A stretch of 64,000 bases of DNA from Helianthus annuus. Lineage: Eukaryota > Streptophyta > Magnoliopsida > Asterales > Asteraceae. The position numbers and the translations under genes were made by a program. Positions 11,996-24,397 of the stretch are shown piece after piece. The notes under the pieces are model-generated. The model did not search any database and was not told the origin of the DNA. It worked only from the letters and a program-made list of their open reading frames with translations. Numbering within the stretch: the first letter of the stretch is position 1; each line of letters starts with the position of its first letter. The stretch is from positions 81,980,075 through 82,044,074 of the forward strand of contig NC_035449.2 of assembly GCF_002127325.2 (NCBI RefSeq), read 5' to 3'.

Positions 11996-12493
11996 CACAA
12001 GGATTTTAAGAATGTTAGGAATCAACAGACTAATCATTTTTCTTATCTTTCTATTTTTTTAGGATTTTTCTAAATTTTTCAGCATCTACAGATTTCAGCA
12101 CAGGGTCGTGCCTGGTCAGACACAGGTCGTGCCCAGCATCGTTATTGGGAGTTTTTGTTTTCCGAGTTAAAGAAGGGTAACACGGGGTCGTGCCGGTGCA
12201 GCACGGGGCCGTGTTGGACCCTCCAGTAACTGGGATCCAGAAAATAATCACTGTGACCACGACCATGGGCTATGGTCAGTAACCACGGGGCCGTGGTGAG
12301 GCTTCTGACCAACAATCTGTTTTGATTTTTATCGCATGACTTGGAACCCAGGAGCAAAATCTAAACTTTTTACGCAGTGCATGAGCTCCAGTTCCAATAA
12401 AGACTAAAAGAACCTCTAGACGAACCCAAACGCTTTCTGCGAAAAAGACTTCAAGCTAAAATCCAAGAGAAAGTTTCGGGGGACCAACTTCCA

Positions 12494-13970
12494 ATGGCGG
12501 ATCAGCGTACCCTAATGGATTACCTACGGCCCACAGTAGGTAATCTCTACGCCGCTATCAATGCACCGAATGTCGATGCCAACAACTTCGAACTTCGGCC
12601 GCATTTGATACAAATGCTCCAAAATTCCGCAACCTTCCATGGCCTAGCGGACGACGATCCTCATTTACATATTACCAACTTTTTGGAAATATGTGATACT
12701 TTTCTAATCAACGAGGCATCAAACGATGCCATCCGTCTCCGGATGTTCCCATTTTCACTAAAAGACCGAGCTAAAGCTTGGTTTACACCCTCACAAGCGG
12801 TTCGATAAACACTTGGGATGAACTAGCCCAAAAGTTTCTATATAAGTATTTCCCTCCTTCTAAAACAGCTAAATTAATGACTGAAATTAATACATACTCA
12901 CAAGACAATGGGGAATCCTTATATGAAACTTGGGAAAGATTCAAGGAGCTATTAAGAAAATGCCCTCATCATGGTCTAGCAGTATGGCAATAAGTATCCA
13001 CTTTCTATAGATTGTTGCCACACACTAGACAAACACTCGACTCTAGCTCCGGGGGACTTCTAGGTAATCGTCGCCCAAATGAAATATATAATCAAATCGA
13101 GGAAATTGCTCAAACCAATTTTCATTGGCACACTCCCTGAGGCACAAAATCTATTGCCCCGGGCGCCCACAAGGTTGATGAAAGCACTTCTTTACAAGCC
13201 CAAATCGAGGCCCTCTCTTCAAAAATCAAAAAGTTAGAAATGGAAAAAACGGCCTCGGTTGTGGCTTGCGAAGGGTGTGGTGGGCCACATGAAAGTTGGA
13301 GTTGTATGAAAGAAATGGATAATCAAACGGAAATGGTAAACTACATTGATAATAGACCTAGGCCGTCGGGTCCTCCAACGGGTACCTACAACCAAGGATG
13401 GCGTAACCACCCTAACCTTGGTTGGAGAGAACCTGGCAATAGTAGTAACCAACAAAACCAAAACCAACGAACAAACTGTCAGCAACAGAGAAATGAGTCA
13501 ACAAAAATTTCTCTAAACAACAACAAGGGGGACGAGAGAGGCTTGAAGATACTATCTCACGCCTCATCTCCGACACCGAAAAGAAAAACTCGGATCGATT
13601 CCAACAAATGGAATCGAGCTTTAGAAATCAACAAACTAGTATTCAGAACAATGAAAAACAACTAAATCAACTAGCTCAAAATTTCTCCGAGAGACCACAA
13701 GGCGTGTTACCCAGCAATACCGAGACTAACCCACAGAGGCAAGTGCATCTCATAACATTGAGAAACCGTACCGTAGGTCCCGAGGAGGCTTCGCTACCTC
13801 CATCCAACCAAGGTCTACCCATTCAAACCACGACCTCACCAACAACCCAAAAAGAAACAACTCCTCCGCCAATTCACGAACCTACCAAGAACCCCTCAGT
13901 GCCCTACCCCAGTCGGTTACTTTGCCAAAAGACCGATGAGCAATTCACAAAATTCATAAACTTACTATAA
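12494..13970 (+). pseudogene. Athila-like gag, frameshifted
   Basis: The start MADQRTLMDYLRP at 12494 opens a gag reading frame with the retrotransposon-gag signature: a DDDPHLHITNFLEICDTF block at about residues 53-70, then KDRAKAWFT. The frame shifts near 12790 and continues as WDELAQKFLYKYFPPSKTAKL and SLYETWERFKELLRKCPHHG, stops at 12993 (WQ then stop), and continues in pieces to a CEGCGGPHESWSC zinc-binding-like motif near 13270. A Q/N/P-rich tail follows to 13970. Gag would coat the genomic RNA. At least one frameshift and two stops make this copy inactive. Confidence 0.82.
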
Positions 13971-13973
13971 AAA

Positions 13974-14639
13974 TTGCACATCAATCTTCCATTTGTGGAA
14001 GTCCTCACTCAAATGCCAAAATATTCAAAATTTATGAGCGACTTTCTCACTCACAAAAGGAAAATTGAAACATTGCAATTAATTAATTTAAGTGAAGAAT
14101 TCTCCACCGTACTACTCAACAAACTCCCACAAAAGAAAATTGACCCTGGAAGCTTCACCATCCCCTGTTCCATTGGGGGATCACCTATACGCAATGCGTT
14201 AGCCGATCTTGGGGCTAGCATCAATCTCATGCTCGCTTCAATGTTTGACTGACTCGGACTAGGTAAGACAAGCCCCACAAAGATGAGCATATAACTCGCC
14301 TATAGGTCTATCAAATACCCACAAGGTGTCGCCGAAAATCTGTTGGTAAAAGTCGGAGACTTTGTCTTCCCGGCCGACTTTGTCATACTCGATATGGAGG
14401 AAGAAACCGAAGTACCACTCATTCTTGGGAGATCGTTCCTTGCCACCGCTCACGCGTTGGTAGATATGAGTGATGGGAAGTTAACATTAAGGGTCGGAGA
14501 AGAAGAAATGAAGTTCAAGGTTAGGAAAAGAGTAGAAGACGACCCAGTCAACAGCATGGATGTCATAGACTCAAGCTTGAATGATGCTCTCCGACGGTGC
14601 AACATGGGATGCAAGACATCCCACTTGGGTAACATATGA
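13974..14639 (+). pseudogene. Athila-like aspartic protease region, interrupted
   Basis: Follows gag closely. The text LADLGASINLM near 14200-14232 is the Athila-type protease active-site region, here with D-L-G-A-S. The frame meets a stop at 14250-14252 and reopens at about 14343 as LVKVGDFVFPADFVILDME and VPLILGRSFLATAHALVD, the second conserved protease block (ILGR). It ends near 14639 and no RT motif follows. This marks the point where an autonomous relative would continue into pol. Confidence 0.8.
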
Positions 14640-16398
14640 CTGACTTTGGGTCTAGCCAAGGACCCTTATAAACGTGGCGCACCGCGGAGGCATTCCACGG
14701 AACTATCTGTAGTTTTAGTTTAGATTAACTTTTAGGTTTTCTAGTTTAGCTTTACTTTTCAGGAATAAAACACACTCGAAAAGGTGGAGGTTACCAAGGG
14801 AACTTTAAAACCACACCCCATGCACAAAAACAGAGCCTCCCGACAATTTTCCAGCATTATAGCAAGTTCAGCACGGGGTCGTGCTCAGCCAACACGCCAC
14901 CGTGCCCATGGTTCTGCAGAAAAATGCCCAGTTCAGGTAACTAGACACCGGGCCGTGCTCATTGAACATGCCCCGTGCCTAGCCTTCTGTTTAATTATGA
15001 TACTGGCAATCTGACCATGGGGGCCGTGCCCGGATCAACACGGGCCTGTGGCCAGACGCCCATAACACCAAACCTTGTTTTTCAACACCTTTTTATACAT
15101 TCAATCAACCTAAAAACTTATTTTTGGGACACATTGAGGACAATGTGTAATTTAAATTGGGGGGAGGGGAGGGGGATGCTAAAACCTTGAATTTTGCAAG
15201 TCCTAATAACAAGCCTTACACAAAACTTTATTGGAATGGCTAATCACCCCAAATTTTTTCATAAAAAAAATTCATTTTTTTACTTGTCTTGGTTTAATTT
15301 GGGAATAACATGTTCTAAAAATGTTATATTTTTACAAATTTACAACCGATAGCGTCGTGATAAAAAGAACCACATAAGAAATTATGAAACAGCATGAAAA
15401 ATCTAGTTAAAATTTGATTATATATACTTGATCACATTATAAACCCATCCCCACAATAAGTGAGTTTTGAGCCTTTATTGAGCATATAAGCATACATCTT
15501 TAAACTAAATGCTCATTTTTCGTTTCTTGTGTGAATAGCCGCTTGGTTCTTACGACTCTAGAACTTGCCACGGTGATACATTCCCGGTCCTTACCAACTT
15601 AAACCCAAGTAAGTAAATGATGGAGGCATTAAGACTAACCCATTTTCCTTTCAACACCATTATTTTTCATTTTCTTTATCACCTACCCAAAATCCCCCTA
15701 GTTAACCCCTTTGAGCCTAAACCTTTTCATTTCTAAACCCACAAAAACACCTTTGCCCACCAAAACCTTTTTCTTTTCAACCCTTTATTTTAGTAAAAAG
15801 CTCAGTTTTCTTGTGACGTTTGTTATAAAAAAAAAGAGGTCTAGCAATAAACAAACAAATTCCTTAAAGAAACTTTGTTTGAAGACACTTAGTTTGAATA
15901 AAAGTGACAGAAACAAAAAGTTTTACGATGACCGACGCTTTTTACGCTTTTAGCCCATTTTACTAACCACTAACCCAAAACCACCTACCTTTAGCCCAAG
16001 CCTAATCTTTTCCCAAGTCCTCTTGATATTTACGAAGGTTTATAGTTAAAAAGAAGGATGATTGATTGCTTAGCAAGCATATGGTAGAAGTAAGTTCCAT
16101 GCCGGTCTCGAGTGTTTCACAAAAATACATCTTCAGCCGAGTGTTGAGTGATCTCCGGTGAGGTATGTGAACTTGTATATAAATGGAATTTTAAAGAGGC
16201 ATAACAGTTTTTCTTATGAAACATTCTAAATAAATCATAACGAATAGGATTGTAACTAGTATAAAAATAAAACCCAATAAAGATCTTGGATTCCCGACAC
16301 TCAAGAGAAGCCCAAAAATTTCTCTCCATTTGGGTGTGTAAGCCACATAATAAAGATTTTTGCTTGAGGACAAGCAAAGATTCAAGTGTGAGGGTATT
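14640..16398 (+). other. Non-coding 3' region of the Athila-like element
   Basis: About 1.76 kb with no credible gene. It has further CACGGGG-CGTG palindromic words at 14872-15050 and the sequence around 15130-15175 (ACATTGAGGACAATGTG followed by TTGGGGGGAGGGGAGGGGG), a G-rich tract often found after the coding region in Athila/Tat elements. The 3' end carries the purine-rich tract just before the LTR at 16399. Short ORFs here, such as 15711-15953, look random. Confidence 0.65.
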
Positions 16399-18142
16399 TG
16401 ATGTGTGTAAAATGCAACATATAAATTACATCAAATGAGGCATAAAACTAACCTTTTTTTAGTACTAATGTTGGAAAAAGTGTGCTTTTATCTTCCTTTT
16501 GTATTTTCAGGACTAAATGAGCTTAAACGAACAAAAGGAACAAATATGCAGCAAAAACTAACATAAATACAAAGAAAAGGAATAAACGTGACATGCCCGA
16601 CCCCTCGGCAGCATCCCTAAAAGCAAAAACAAGAAACAGAAGGCTGACCATGGCCCGTGCTCACTGGACACGGGGGAGTGGTTAGATATCTGCAGAAATG
16701 GGCAAAGCTGTGGAAGCTTCTACGCCCACCACAGGGGCGTGCCCAGCTCAGCACGGGGAGTGGTCAACGCAAAGATTCACAGAATCTTGCAAATCTTGAT
16801 AGTACAGATTCTGTTCTGCACATGGGGTCGTGCCCAGCGAACACGGGTCGTGTAGAGCCCAATGCTGACAAATGCAATTAATGAAGGAAGAGAAAAGGGA
16901 TGGCCACAGGGGCGTCTCCAGCGGACACGGGGCCGTGGCCGGGCTTCTGTTCAGGCTATAAATAGGGGTGCTTGGCTCACTTCAAAGGCTTCCCTTGGCA
17001 AACCACCTCTCTCCCAATTTGCCACCACTCCACCACCACTACAACACCCACATCCACCACCATCATCCATCATCCACCTTAGAGAGTGTGTAGTAGTCTC
17101 GGGATCCAAGATTTATAGTAAGAGTTCTTGTCAATCAAAGGCCATGTTTGGCTAAGTCTCTTACATCACTTGGTGAAGACAAGCATTTAATGTATTACTT
17201 TTGATTTTTAATCTTTTTGCACTTTTTATGTGGTTTTGTATTAATGACTTTAATAACTAGTTTCTTATGTTGAAGGTGAAACTTCTTTATCATTTATCCA
17301 TGGTGTCTTGGCATTACTTTGCTGTCTATATAAACTAAAAGATTTACACCATTCATATCTCTACGGCCTATATAGAGATATGTTGGCTACCTGGTTGGGG
17401 GTTAGTAAGGTTCTTGCCTTGTTCAGTGTATAGATCTGGCAAGGACCTGGGTCAAGCTTACTAGGACCTCCTTCAATACCCACTGATATTGGATGTCGGG
17501 GGTGCGAATGGCTTGATCCCCTCATATGTAAACTACTATTAATACATTAAACCTGCTACTCGGGATTGTATCCCTGCTGACTCAAACCACTTAGCCGAGG
17601 GTAACGTCACCTTCAAAAGAGGGGCCTACCACTTTTCGCATTAATAACTTAATTAATTATCTTCCAATATTCCGACCCTTTGGGTTTGTATCCTTGTTGA
17701 CTCAAATCATTGGGTTGAGGGTAACGTCACCTTCAAAAGAAGGGCCTACAACTATAACTAAGATAATCTCTTAAAAAGTGCAAAAGTGCGGAATCATCAA
17801 AGGATACATTAAAGGCGAGACGAATCCAACTGATTCATCTTGTCTATCTGTTTTTATTTTTATTTTTATTTCAGCATTTTTAGTTTTTATTTTTCATGTT
17901 AAAATCTTTTTCTAAAAAATTTTGTTTGATTAGACGTTGAGGATAAACCGGTACTAAAAGCTCTTGTGTCCTTGGACGACCTCGGTATGTTACCAAGGCT
18001 ATACTACGCTCACGTTGGGTGCACTTGCCCATGTGTGTGTTTAATGTTAGTAGAATATCGTGTTTTATAAATTTATAACTTGACTAATGTGTAAAATGGG
18101 CTTAAAATATTAATAAACACATATTACACCTTACACACACCA
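16399..18142 (+). repeat. Athila-like element 3' LTR (1,744 bp)
   Basis: Complete LTR, TG at 16399 and CA at 18142, the same length as the reassembled 5' LTR. It carries the same TATA box (about 16959) and palindromic words. Base differences from the 5' LTR are scattered throughout, so the insertion is not recent. Confidence 0.9.
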
Positions 18143-18147
18143 ATAAT

Positions 18148-18672
18148 ACTACACATCAAGCAAGTTAGGAGGTGCGAGAGTGCACACTTGTTTGAGTTAT
18201 TATAATTCGAAGTGTACGAGCGGAGCCCGTACTCTATGGGGATTCCAAGGGGGCAACGCCCCTTGGCGGGGGTCCGGGGGCAGCGCCCCTAGGAGTAGGG
18301 TCCAAGGGGCGGCAGCCCCTCGCGGGGTCCAAGGGGCAGAGCCCCTAGCTGCGGTCGAGCTGCATCAGAAAATTTTATTTTCTAGAAATTGTCTCATTTT
18401 CGAAATATTAAAACAATGGCAGTTTTAATTGGCAGTTTTGTCTTTAAAACTGAGATAACTGCCATTGGGCAGTTAATCTTCCCTAACCCCAAAATTCGTA
18501 TACAGTTTTGGGTCACAATCTCTTCTGGTTCAGACAAAAAACATTCCCTGGTTTAATTCTCGAAAATCAGAGTTGTATCAAATTGAATTATTCGAGTGAA
18601 CCACCGAAATAATTTGATCTGAGAGTGATTACACGCCTCTCTGATCATCCGGTTTTCTAAAAATTCCCAACA
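18148..18672 (+). repeat. Copia-A 3' LTR, remaining 525 bp, with GC-rich palindromic words
   Basis: Continuation of the 3' LTR after the nested element; it ends ...AAATTCCCAACA. Between 18245 and 18347 lie four related palindromic words built on GGGGC-NNN-GCCCC: ccaagggggcaacgcccc at 18245, gggggcagcgcccc at 18276, ccaaggggcggcagcccc at 18302 and ccaaggggcagagcccc at 18328. They would form short stable hairpins in LTR RNA. Their function is unknown. Confidence 0.7.
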
Positions 18673-18885
18673 TGTTAAGAGCAACCATAACAGTAAGCGT
18701 GTTGTGTGTATTTTGGTGTGTCATATGGCAATTGCCCAACTAATGAGAGAATTTTTCTCTATACTTATCCATTCACAAACGGTAAAAACATCTTCCTTCT
18801 CTCTCTTTCTCATCACTCAATGTATAATTTTTTATATTTACTCGTTATTCACCAATAGCTTAATCACCATCTCTTTACTCCTTGT
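18673..18885. other. Spacer between Copia-A and Copia-C
   Basis: AT-rich DNA into which both elements inserted. The text continues at 28845 after Copia-C. It begins TGTTAAGAGCAACCATAAC, reminiscent of some MITE ends, but I found no matching inverted end. Confidence 0.5.
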
Positions 18886-19686
18886 TGTTGGACCCAGTAT
18901 GGCCTTAACAACTTCTTTTTACGTAATATGGCAAGTGATTTCAGTATATGTGAAAAAGATGTGCGGAAATGGAAATCAGAATTTCAAGAAACAAGACCTA
19001 CAGAATTATCAAGTTTATATCACTTTGAAACAAACTAGTTTAACAAGGTGATTGTAAGATTATTATCTAATACAAATGAATCTTGATTTCTGTGGGTGAG
19101 AAGAGCAGTGGAGTTTGGGTGTTTGTATATGAATGCTAAGCTTCAAACTCAAGTATCTTCTGCCTCTCGAGCCTTCTATTTATAGACGGCTGTGGACATG
19201 AATAAACAATTGTTTATTCATGCAATAAGTCATGCGTAAAGTAGCAATTTGACGTATTCATTGAATCCATCGTTCAAGTTGCATTTTTAATCATGATAAC
19301 CAATAATGTCATGCTTCGGTCATTGGTGGTAGGATAGAGTTGTGATTTTTAGACAAGTGGGGCTTTTATCAGAATTTCTGATAAACCACTTCATCAGAAT
19401 TTCTGGTGAACGAATCATCAGAGAGTATGATGATCAGAATTGTCAGAAACCGATGATATTTCATCAGAAATATCATCAGATCCATCAGAAATGACCTTCT
19501 TTGATAATCCAAATCAACTCTTGATCAACTCTTGATCAACTTGTGATTCTTTGAAGTAGATACTTTGCATTTCAGTTGTCCTATCTGATTTTCTTCTTCT
19601 TGCTGTGATCTTCAAGACTGTTATCTTCTTCAGAGATCCAGTTAATTGAGATTTTCTTCAATACTTACAAATAAAGTTTCCTAACA
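18886..19686 (-). repeat. Copia-C 3' LTR (801 bp)
   Basis: Nearly identical to the right LTR. It has one additional 11-base copy of a GATCAACTCTT unit near 19515-19545. It carries the palindromic word TTATCAGAATTTCTGATAA (19366-19384) and several related ATCAGAAAT words through 19490. On its inner side the minus strand reads a purine tract (ACTTAGGGGGAAAC, complement of 19687-19700). Confidence 0.92.
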
Positions 19687-19832
19687 GTTTCCCCCTAAGT
19701 ATTGTAAGAAAATGAACTACCTCATGAATATAAAATTTCCAAACAGTGGAAACTTAATACTTGCAAATTTAAACCAGTTGCTAAAGTTTTGAAAAACAAA
19801 TTACATAAAAGATGAAGAAAAATAAACAAGTT

Positions 19833-22800
19833 TTAATTCAGCTTCACTCTCTTATGCACATCTCCTTTCTTTATCTTCTTTTTGTAGGAGATATACTTGT
19901 TGCAGCTAACATACATGTCTTTGTACCATTCTCTTGCTTGGATCCATTCTTCAATCATTTGCTCAATTTCTTTCCTGCTTCCCTCTAAGTTCTTTTCTAT
20001 CTTCTGAAGATGTTCTTGTCTTTTGTTCATGGTTTTCAAGATATACCTCAGAGTTTGATTTGAGTACTTACGGATGTCAACACTTTTGAACAGAGCTTTG
20101 TTATTATCATAGTCTCTGAAGATTACACCATATGCTTGTTTTCCATCTTTGCTTGTCTGCATAATGATGTCTCCAGATCTTGCATCATCCAATATTTCTG
20201 AGGGAACTTTTGTCTTTAGTGATCTAAAGTACACCTTTTTGTTGTGCACATGTTCATAATTGATGCATAGATCAAAGTCTGAAAAAGCCATTCTTTCAAA
20301 TAGCAATATTCCAGCCTTTGATATGCCATTCAATGCCCTTCTGACCTCTTGGTTATTTTTCTTTTCCTTTTCATAGTGATCCTTCATGAACAAAATGTCC
20401 AAAGGATGCAACTGGTCAGCTAATTCTTCATCAGTCACCTTCTGTTCATCCCCATTTTCTCTTTGAAGTGTGTATCTGTTTTGTACATAAGTTCCTCCTA
20501 TATCATCAGTTGCAACTTCCACTTCATCCACCTTTAAAATTCTCCTTACCGGATTCTCATTGTGCTTGTGAATGCTATATGACCCTCTTTTCATTCTTTC
20601 TTCTCTTAACCCCAGTCTGGTAGGAGATAGTGATCTTGGCATTTCATCTTCTTTTGTCAAATAGTAACTCACCAGATTGTATTCAGGAAATGTCATTACA
20701 TCCCTGGCAATTTCTTTGACCATGACAGACTTGGTTTCAGAGATTTTTCTCTTAACAATCTTTGACTTTGCCTCTGACTCACCTTCTTGTTCCCATTCCT
20801 TCATTGTTTGTAGATTCATATATTTGCTTATTGCTGAGTCATCAGATACTGTTGGATTTGGAACAGCAGCTAGCAGTTTCAAATTTGTAATGACTTGAGG
20901 TTTTGCAGCTGCTAACCTTTTCAGCATTTCACCTTTTGGGATATTTGGAGGTGGACCCATCATTGTGGTATCAGCTTTGGTGATTGGTGTGGTTGATGAT
21001 TGTTGAGGAGTTGACTTTGGAGCTTTCTGATGTGAGCTTACAGCAGGAATTTCCTTCATGAGTTCTTGAGGATCCACTTTGACTAAACTTGCAATATTGA
21101 ATTGCATCTTCTCCATTAGTTGTTGTGTTTCTCTTATCAGTTTTGAGTTGTTGGCCATGTTTTTCTGAACTTGGTTGAATTCAGCTTGAGCTTTCATCTG
21201 ATTTTCAGCCCATTCTTTTGACAGCTTCTCAAGGGCATCTGGATACTATTATTACTTGCCCTTAGAATGGTAACTTCTTCCAAAACTCTGTTTCCACTGC
21301 TTGACTGCCTTGACTCCATCACATTTACAACTTGTGCTTTGATCTTTAATATTTCTATGAGAATCATTTGGATTTCTGATCCAGAAATGTTGAGTTTTGG
21401 TGCTTTTTCTTTCATCTTCTGAAGAGACTTTAGTGCTTCAGTGTTATCATCAGTTTGTTTCTTTATTGCTTCCACTGATTCTGACAAAGTCTTCATCTCA
21501 GCCCTTTGACCTTGTATTTCTGATAGCAACATATCAAGTTTTTCTACCACTGGATTTCTTTTGCATACTTTGTAATTTTCCAACATAGTTTCCAGATTTT
21601 CTTGATTCATGGGTTTTTCAGGGATATTTGGAACAACAGATGTTCCTGCTAACATTCCAGCTGCAAACATATTTGCTGCTGTTTTGGAAATGATAGGGTC
21701 ACTTTTGGCTTTACAAGAATTTGGTGCAGCCTTAAGTTTACCAGTATCATTTCCACAAGTGGTGAGTGACATACTCTCATCCTGGATTTCCTTATATCCT
21801 TGAATCACATCAATATGTGATTCTCCATAAGTTTTTAAGGTAAACATATTACCTTTTTTCCAGATTTCCTTGATCAGTTTCCTGATCTCTATCTGTTGAG
21901 ACCTCATACTCCTCCTGATTTTCTGATTCAGAGTTAAGATTAAAAGCACTAGTAACCTCTTTATCAACATCAGTTTTTTCATGTTCTAAGTTGTAAGAAA
22001 CATTTACTGAACTTTCTGAGTTAGTTTGTTTTGAGTGAGTATCAACTAAAACAGTTCTTGAGAGAGATGTACCAGCGATATGGGATTCATCATGATGTAT
22101 TACTTCAGTTGCTTCAATTTCAATGCCATCAAATTGAGCTTCTTCATAATGATCTCCAGCATCTTCATGAACTCTTCCAGCAATATGTGATTCTGCATGA
22201 TGTTCTTGTGTTGTCTCTTGTAGCATATCAAAATCTGGATGATTATTCCTTCATGAATTTGATCATTTTCAGCATCATCTGGTAAGTTGGTAATCATCAG
22301 AATTCCTTCTCCTCCTGCCTCTTTTGATGATCTTGACTTTTGTTCTTCATCTCCTTCTAGTGATGAAGAGCATTTGAAAACTTCTCTGCTGGCTGAGTCT
22401 GATTTGGTTAGAAGTGCCTCATGCTGTATTCTGAACTGTGAATCTGGTGTAATGAAACATAGCATGCTTTCTGGTAATATAGGGATATCTTTGTCAGATT
22501 GCCATCCATGATTAGAACTCCAGGCCTTCATTGTGTTTGATCTCCACAGATTCTCCAAAATTGGAATTTCTATTTCTCTTGCAGCAAATGTTTCAGAAAT
22601 GAAAATAGAAATTAACCTCGGATATGGCAGATGTGAGATTATTTTTCCATTTTTGGTGATGATTGACCTCTTGATCAGGTTAAAAATTTCTAACCCATAA
22701 TCAATTCTGAACCCAGTTATGAGTCCATACATGATTGTTAGAACAGCTTGATTGATCTGATCAGTTCCTCCGATTTTTGAGGTGAGACATTTGTTTAATA

Positions 22801-23273
22801 CTTCCATCATCACTTGCCATATCGCTGGCAGTTCATTTCTTCTGATTGAACCAATTTTGTTGATCTTCTTGTTTTTGTAACCAAGCCCAATGATAAAACT
22901 TATTAGCTCTTTCTTGCTTGGTGCTTCAACATAGTTATCAAGAATAGGTAGTTCGAGCCATTCACTTACCCTTGCAGGAGTTAATGTTACAGAAACATTT
23001 TCCCATACATGAGCAGAGATTTGGTTTTCTTCAACTTCATCAAAGGTGTGAAAAAATTGTTGTAGCAGCTTTTCTGATACTTCTCTCTCTTTTGTTAGAG
23101 CTCCTGAAATTGGACAGTTCATGAGATATTCTATCAGAATGACATCTCATATCATATTCTGAATGCTCTGTATTCATCGGCAAATTGTTTTCTTTCATTG
23201 GCAGAAATTCAGTGTCTTCAATGAAAGATACGTCGTGTTGAACAATTGGGATGTTGAGGTTTACTTCGGCCAT
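19833..23273 (-). pseudogene. Copia-C extra ORF 2 (large non-pol protein, several frameshifts)
   Basis: Starts MAEVNLNIPIVQHDVSF at 23273. By following overlapping frames the protein continues through breaks near 23130, 22230, 21860 and 21240 to the stop at 19833, about 1,140 codons in total. The N-terminal third (ERSEWL-type block VSEWLELPIL, ELPAIWQVMMEVLNKCLT, LTIMYGLITGFRIDYG, HLPYPRLISIFI) resembles the 'putative plant transposon protein' type domain. The middle is acidic and coiled-coil (MLLSEIQGQRAEMKTLSES), and the C-terminus is basic (YKKKIKKGDVHKRVKLN). No catalytic motif was recognised. Four frameshifts make it a pseudogene here. Confidence 0.55.
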
Positions 23274-24397
23274 TTTTGAGGTTTGTGAAATAGGGTTTGG
23301 AATTTAGGGATTTTTTAGTGAGGAACAGAGTTAGCTTTTGGTTTGGAATTTGTGAGAAAGGTGTGATTTTTGAATTTTCTGCACAGTGAGAGTTATATAG
23401 TAAAGGGTTTTAGCAGAGAGTTGTGGGTTTATGGAGTTGAGAGGATATGGAACGTGTCAGGCAGTGGCGGTTAAAGGATCATTAATTGTCTTTATTACCG
23501 TTTGATCACGGGATGTCGGTTTTTGATTCATGATATAACCGTTAGATCGTGGGTATCAAGACTTTAATGATGGTTAATCGTGTCGTGGTTGTGCCCTTTC
23601 AACTTGTTCTTTTAATTTGCAGTTTCACTGAAGTACTCATCTGAGTTCAGATTGGAGACAATTATCGGTTGTATGACACCTTTCCATTTTTGTGGACCCT
23701 ACTCTTTTGAGGAGGTCCAATTAACTTTCTTCATCTTCATCCTTTCTTTCCTTGTAAGTCAAATTTGCATATCATCAGACATTCAACAATTTCTGTTAAC
23801 AAGTACGTATTTCCTTTGTTCTGACTTTTGTTTGACCCCTTTTGATAAGGTCAATAAAAGTCAACAGAAGTCAACAGAATTTGATGTGTTTTTCCCCCTA
23901 AATTTGTGACCGTTTTCACCAGATTTTAAAGCAACACTTCATCACTTTTGGTATTGAGTGAAATTTTTTATTATTTTTTTTAAGATGAGAGGGAATGAGA
24001 TAAAATTAGAAGACTTACACTGGTTTTTCTGGTACCGACCTGATCTCTTGGTCTTTTTCTGATATTTCCTTGTTTTAACAGAAAATTAGATTGTTTTACC
24101 AGATTTTGTTTTTGGTTATCAGAAAATTAGAATTTTGAGTTAAAAATTTCATTTCTGATGATCATATCCATTTCCCTATTAGCAAAATAACACAAGAATC
24201 AATTTAAAACAAAATAAGCAGCATATTATATAAATATATTTATCATACAATCTATCTACACACATAAGATCCAATCATGGAGAGTTCTAATCAATATCTA
24301 TTCCATCTCCATGTTCTATCTCAAGAAGTACCCAAAGTTCAGTTACCAAACCAGAATTTTTATTTGTTGGTCTGAGTAAACTGATGCTTGCATTATT
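23274..24397 (-). other. Copia-C spacer between the two extra ORFs
   Basis: About 1.1 kb, AT-rich, no credible coding frame. It contains scattered CAGAAAATTAGA and TTTCTGAT words like those in the LTR. Confidence 0.5.

Larger units (their letters stand above)
3002..18142 (+). mobile_element. Athila-like LTR element with gag and protease but no pol (TR-GAG type)
   Basis: Both ends are defined. The LTRs start TGATGTGTG and end ACACACCA, and are flanked by the 5-bp duplication ataat (2997-3001 and 18143-18147). After removing the nested Copia-B (3811-11031 plus one aatct) the element is about 7.9 kb with two 1,744-bp LTRs. A tRNA-Asp-type PBS follows the 5' LTR and a purine-rich tract (AAGTGTGAGGGTATT) precedes the 3' LTR. 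Coding remnants are gag (12494-13970) and protease (13974-14639). I see no reverse transcriptase, RNase H or integrase between 14640 and 16398, so mobilisation would need proteins in trans. Gag stops and LTR divergence indicate some age. Confidence 0.88.
1..18672 (+). mobile_element. Copia-A: decayed Ty1/Copia element, 3' portion, split by nested insertions
   Basis: The window opens inside the pol region of a Ty1/Copia element whose 5' end lies outside. Order on the plus strand is GAG-pre-integrase, integrase, reverse transcriptase and RNase H (the pol order of Copia), then a polypurine tract (about 2938-2949) and a 3' LTR that begins TGTTAGATATT at 2950. The LTR is interrupted at 3001 by the Athila-like element and resumes at 18148, ending ...TTCCCAACA at 18672. 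With the insert and one TSD copy removed the LTR is about 577 bp and starts TG and ends CA. Many stops and frameshifts show this is the oldest layer of the nest. Confidence 0.85.

Noticed and set aside
14640..16398. Hidden RT or integrase in the Athila-like element
   Set aside because: I looked for the RT signature (Y/F-x-D-D), IDYR-like blocks and integrase HHCC in all frames and saw none; the region is non-coding.
18673..18885. MITE beginning GAGCAACCATAAC
   Set aside because: No inverted partner could be found either before Copia-C or after 28850, so an element cannot be supported.
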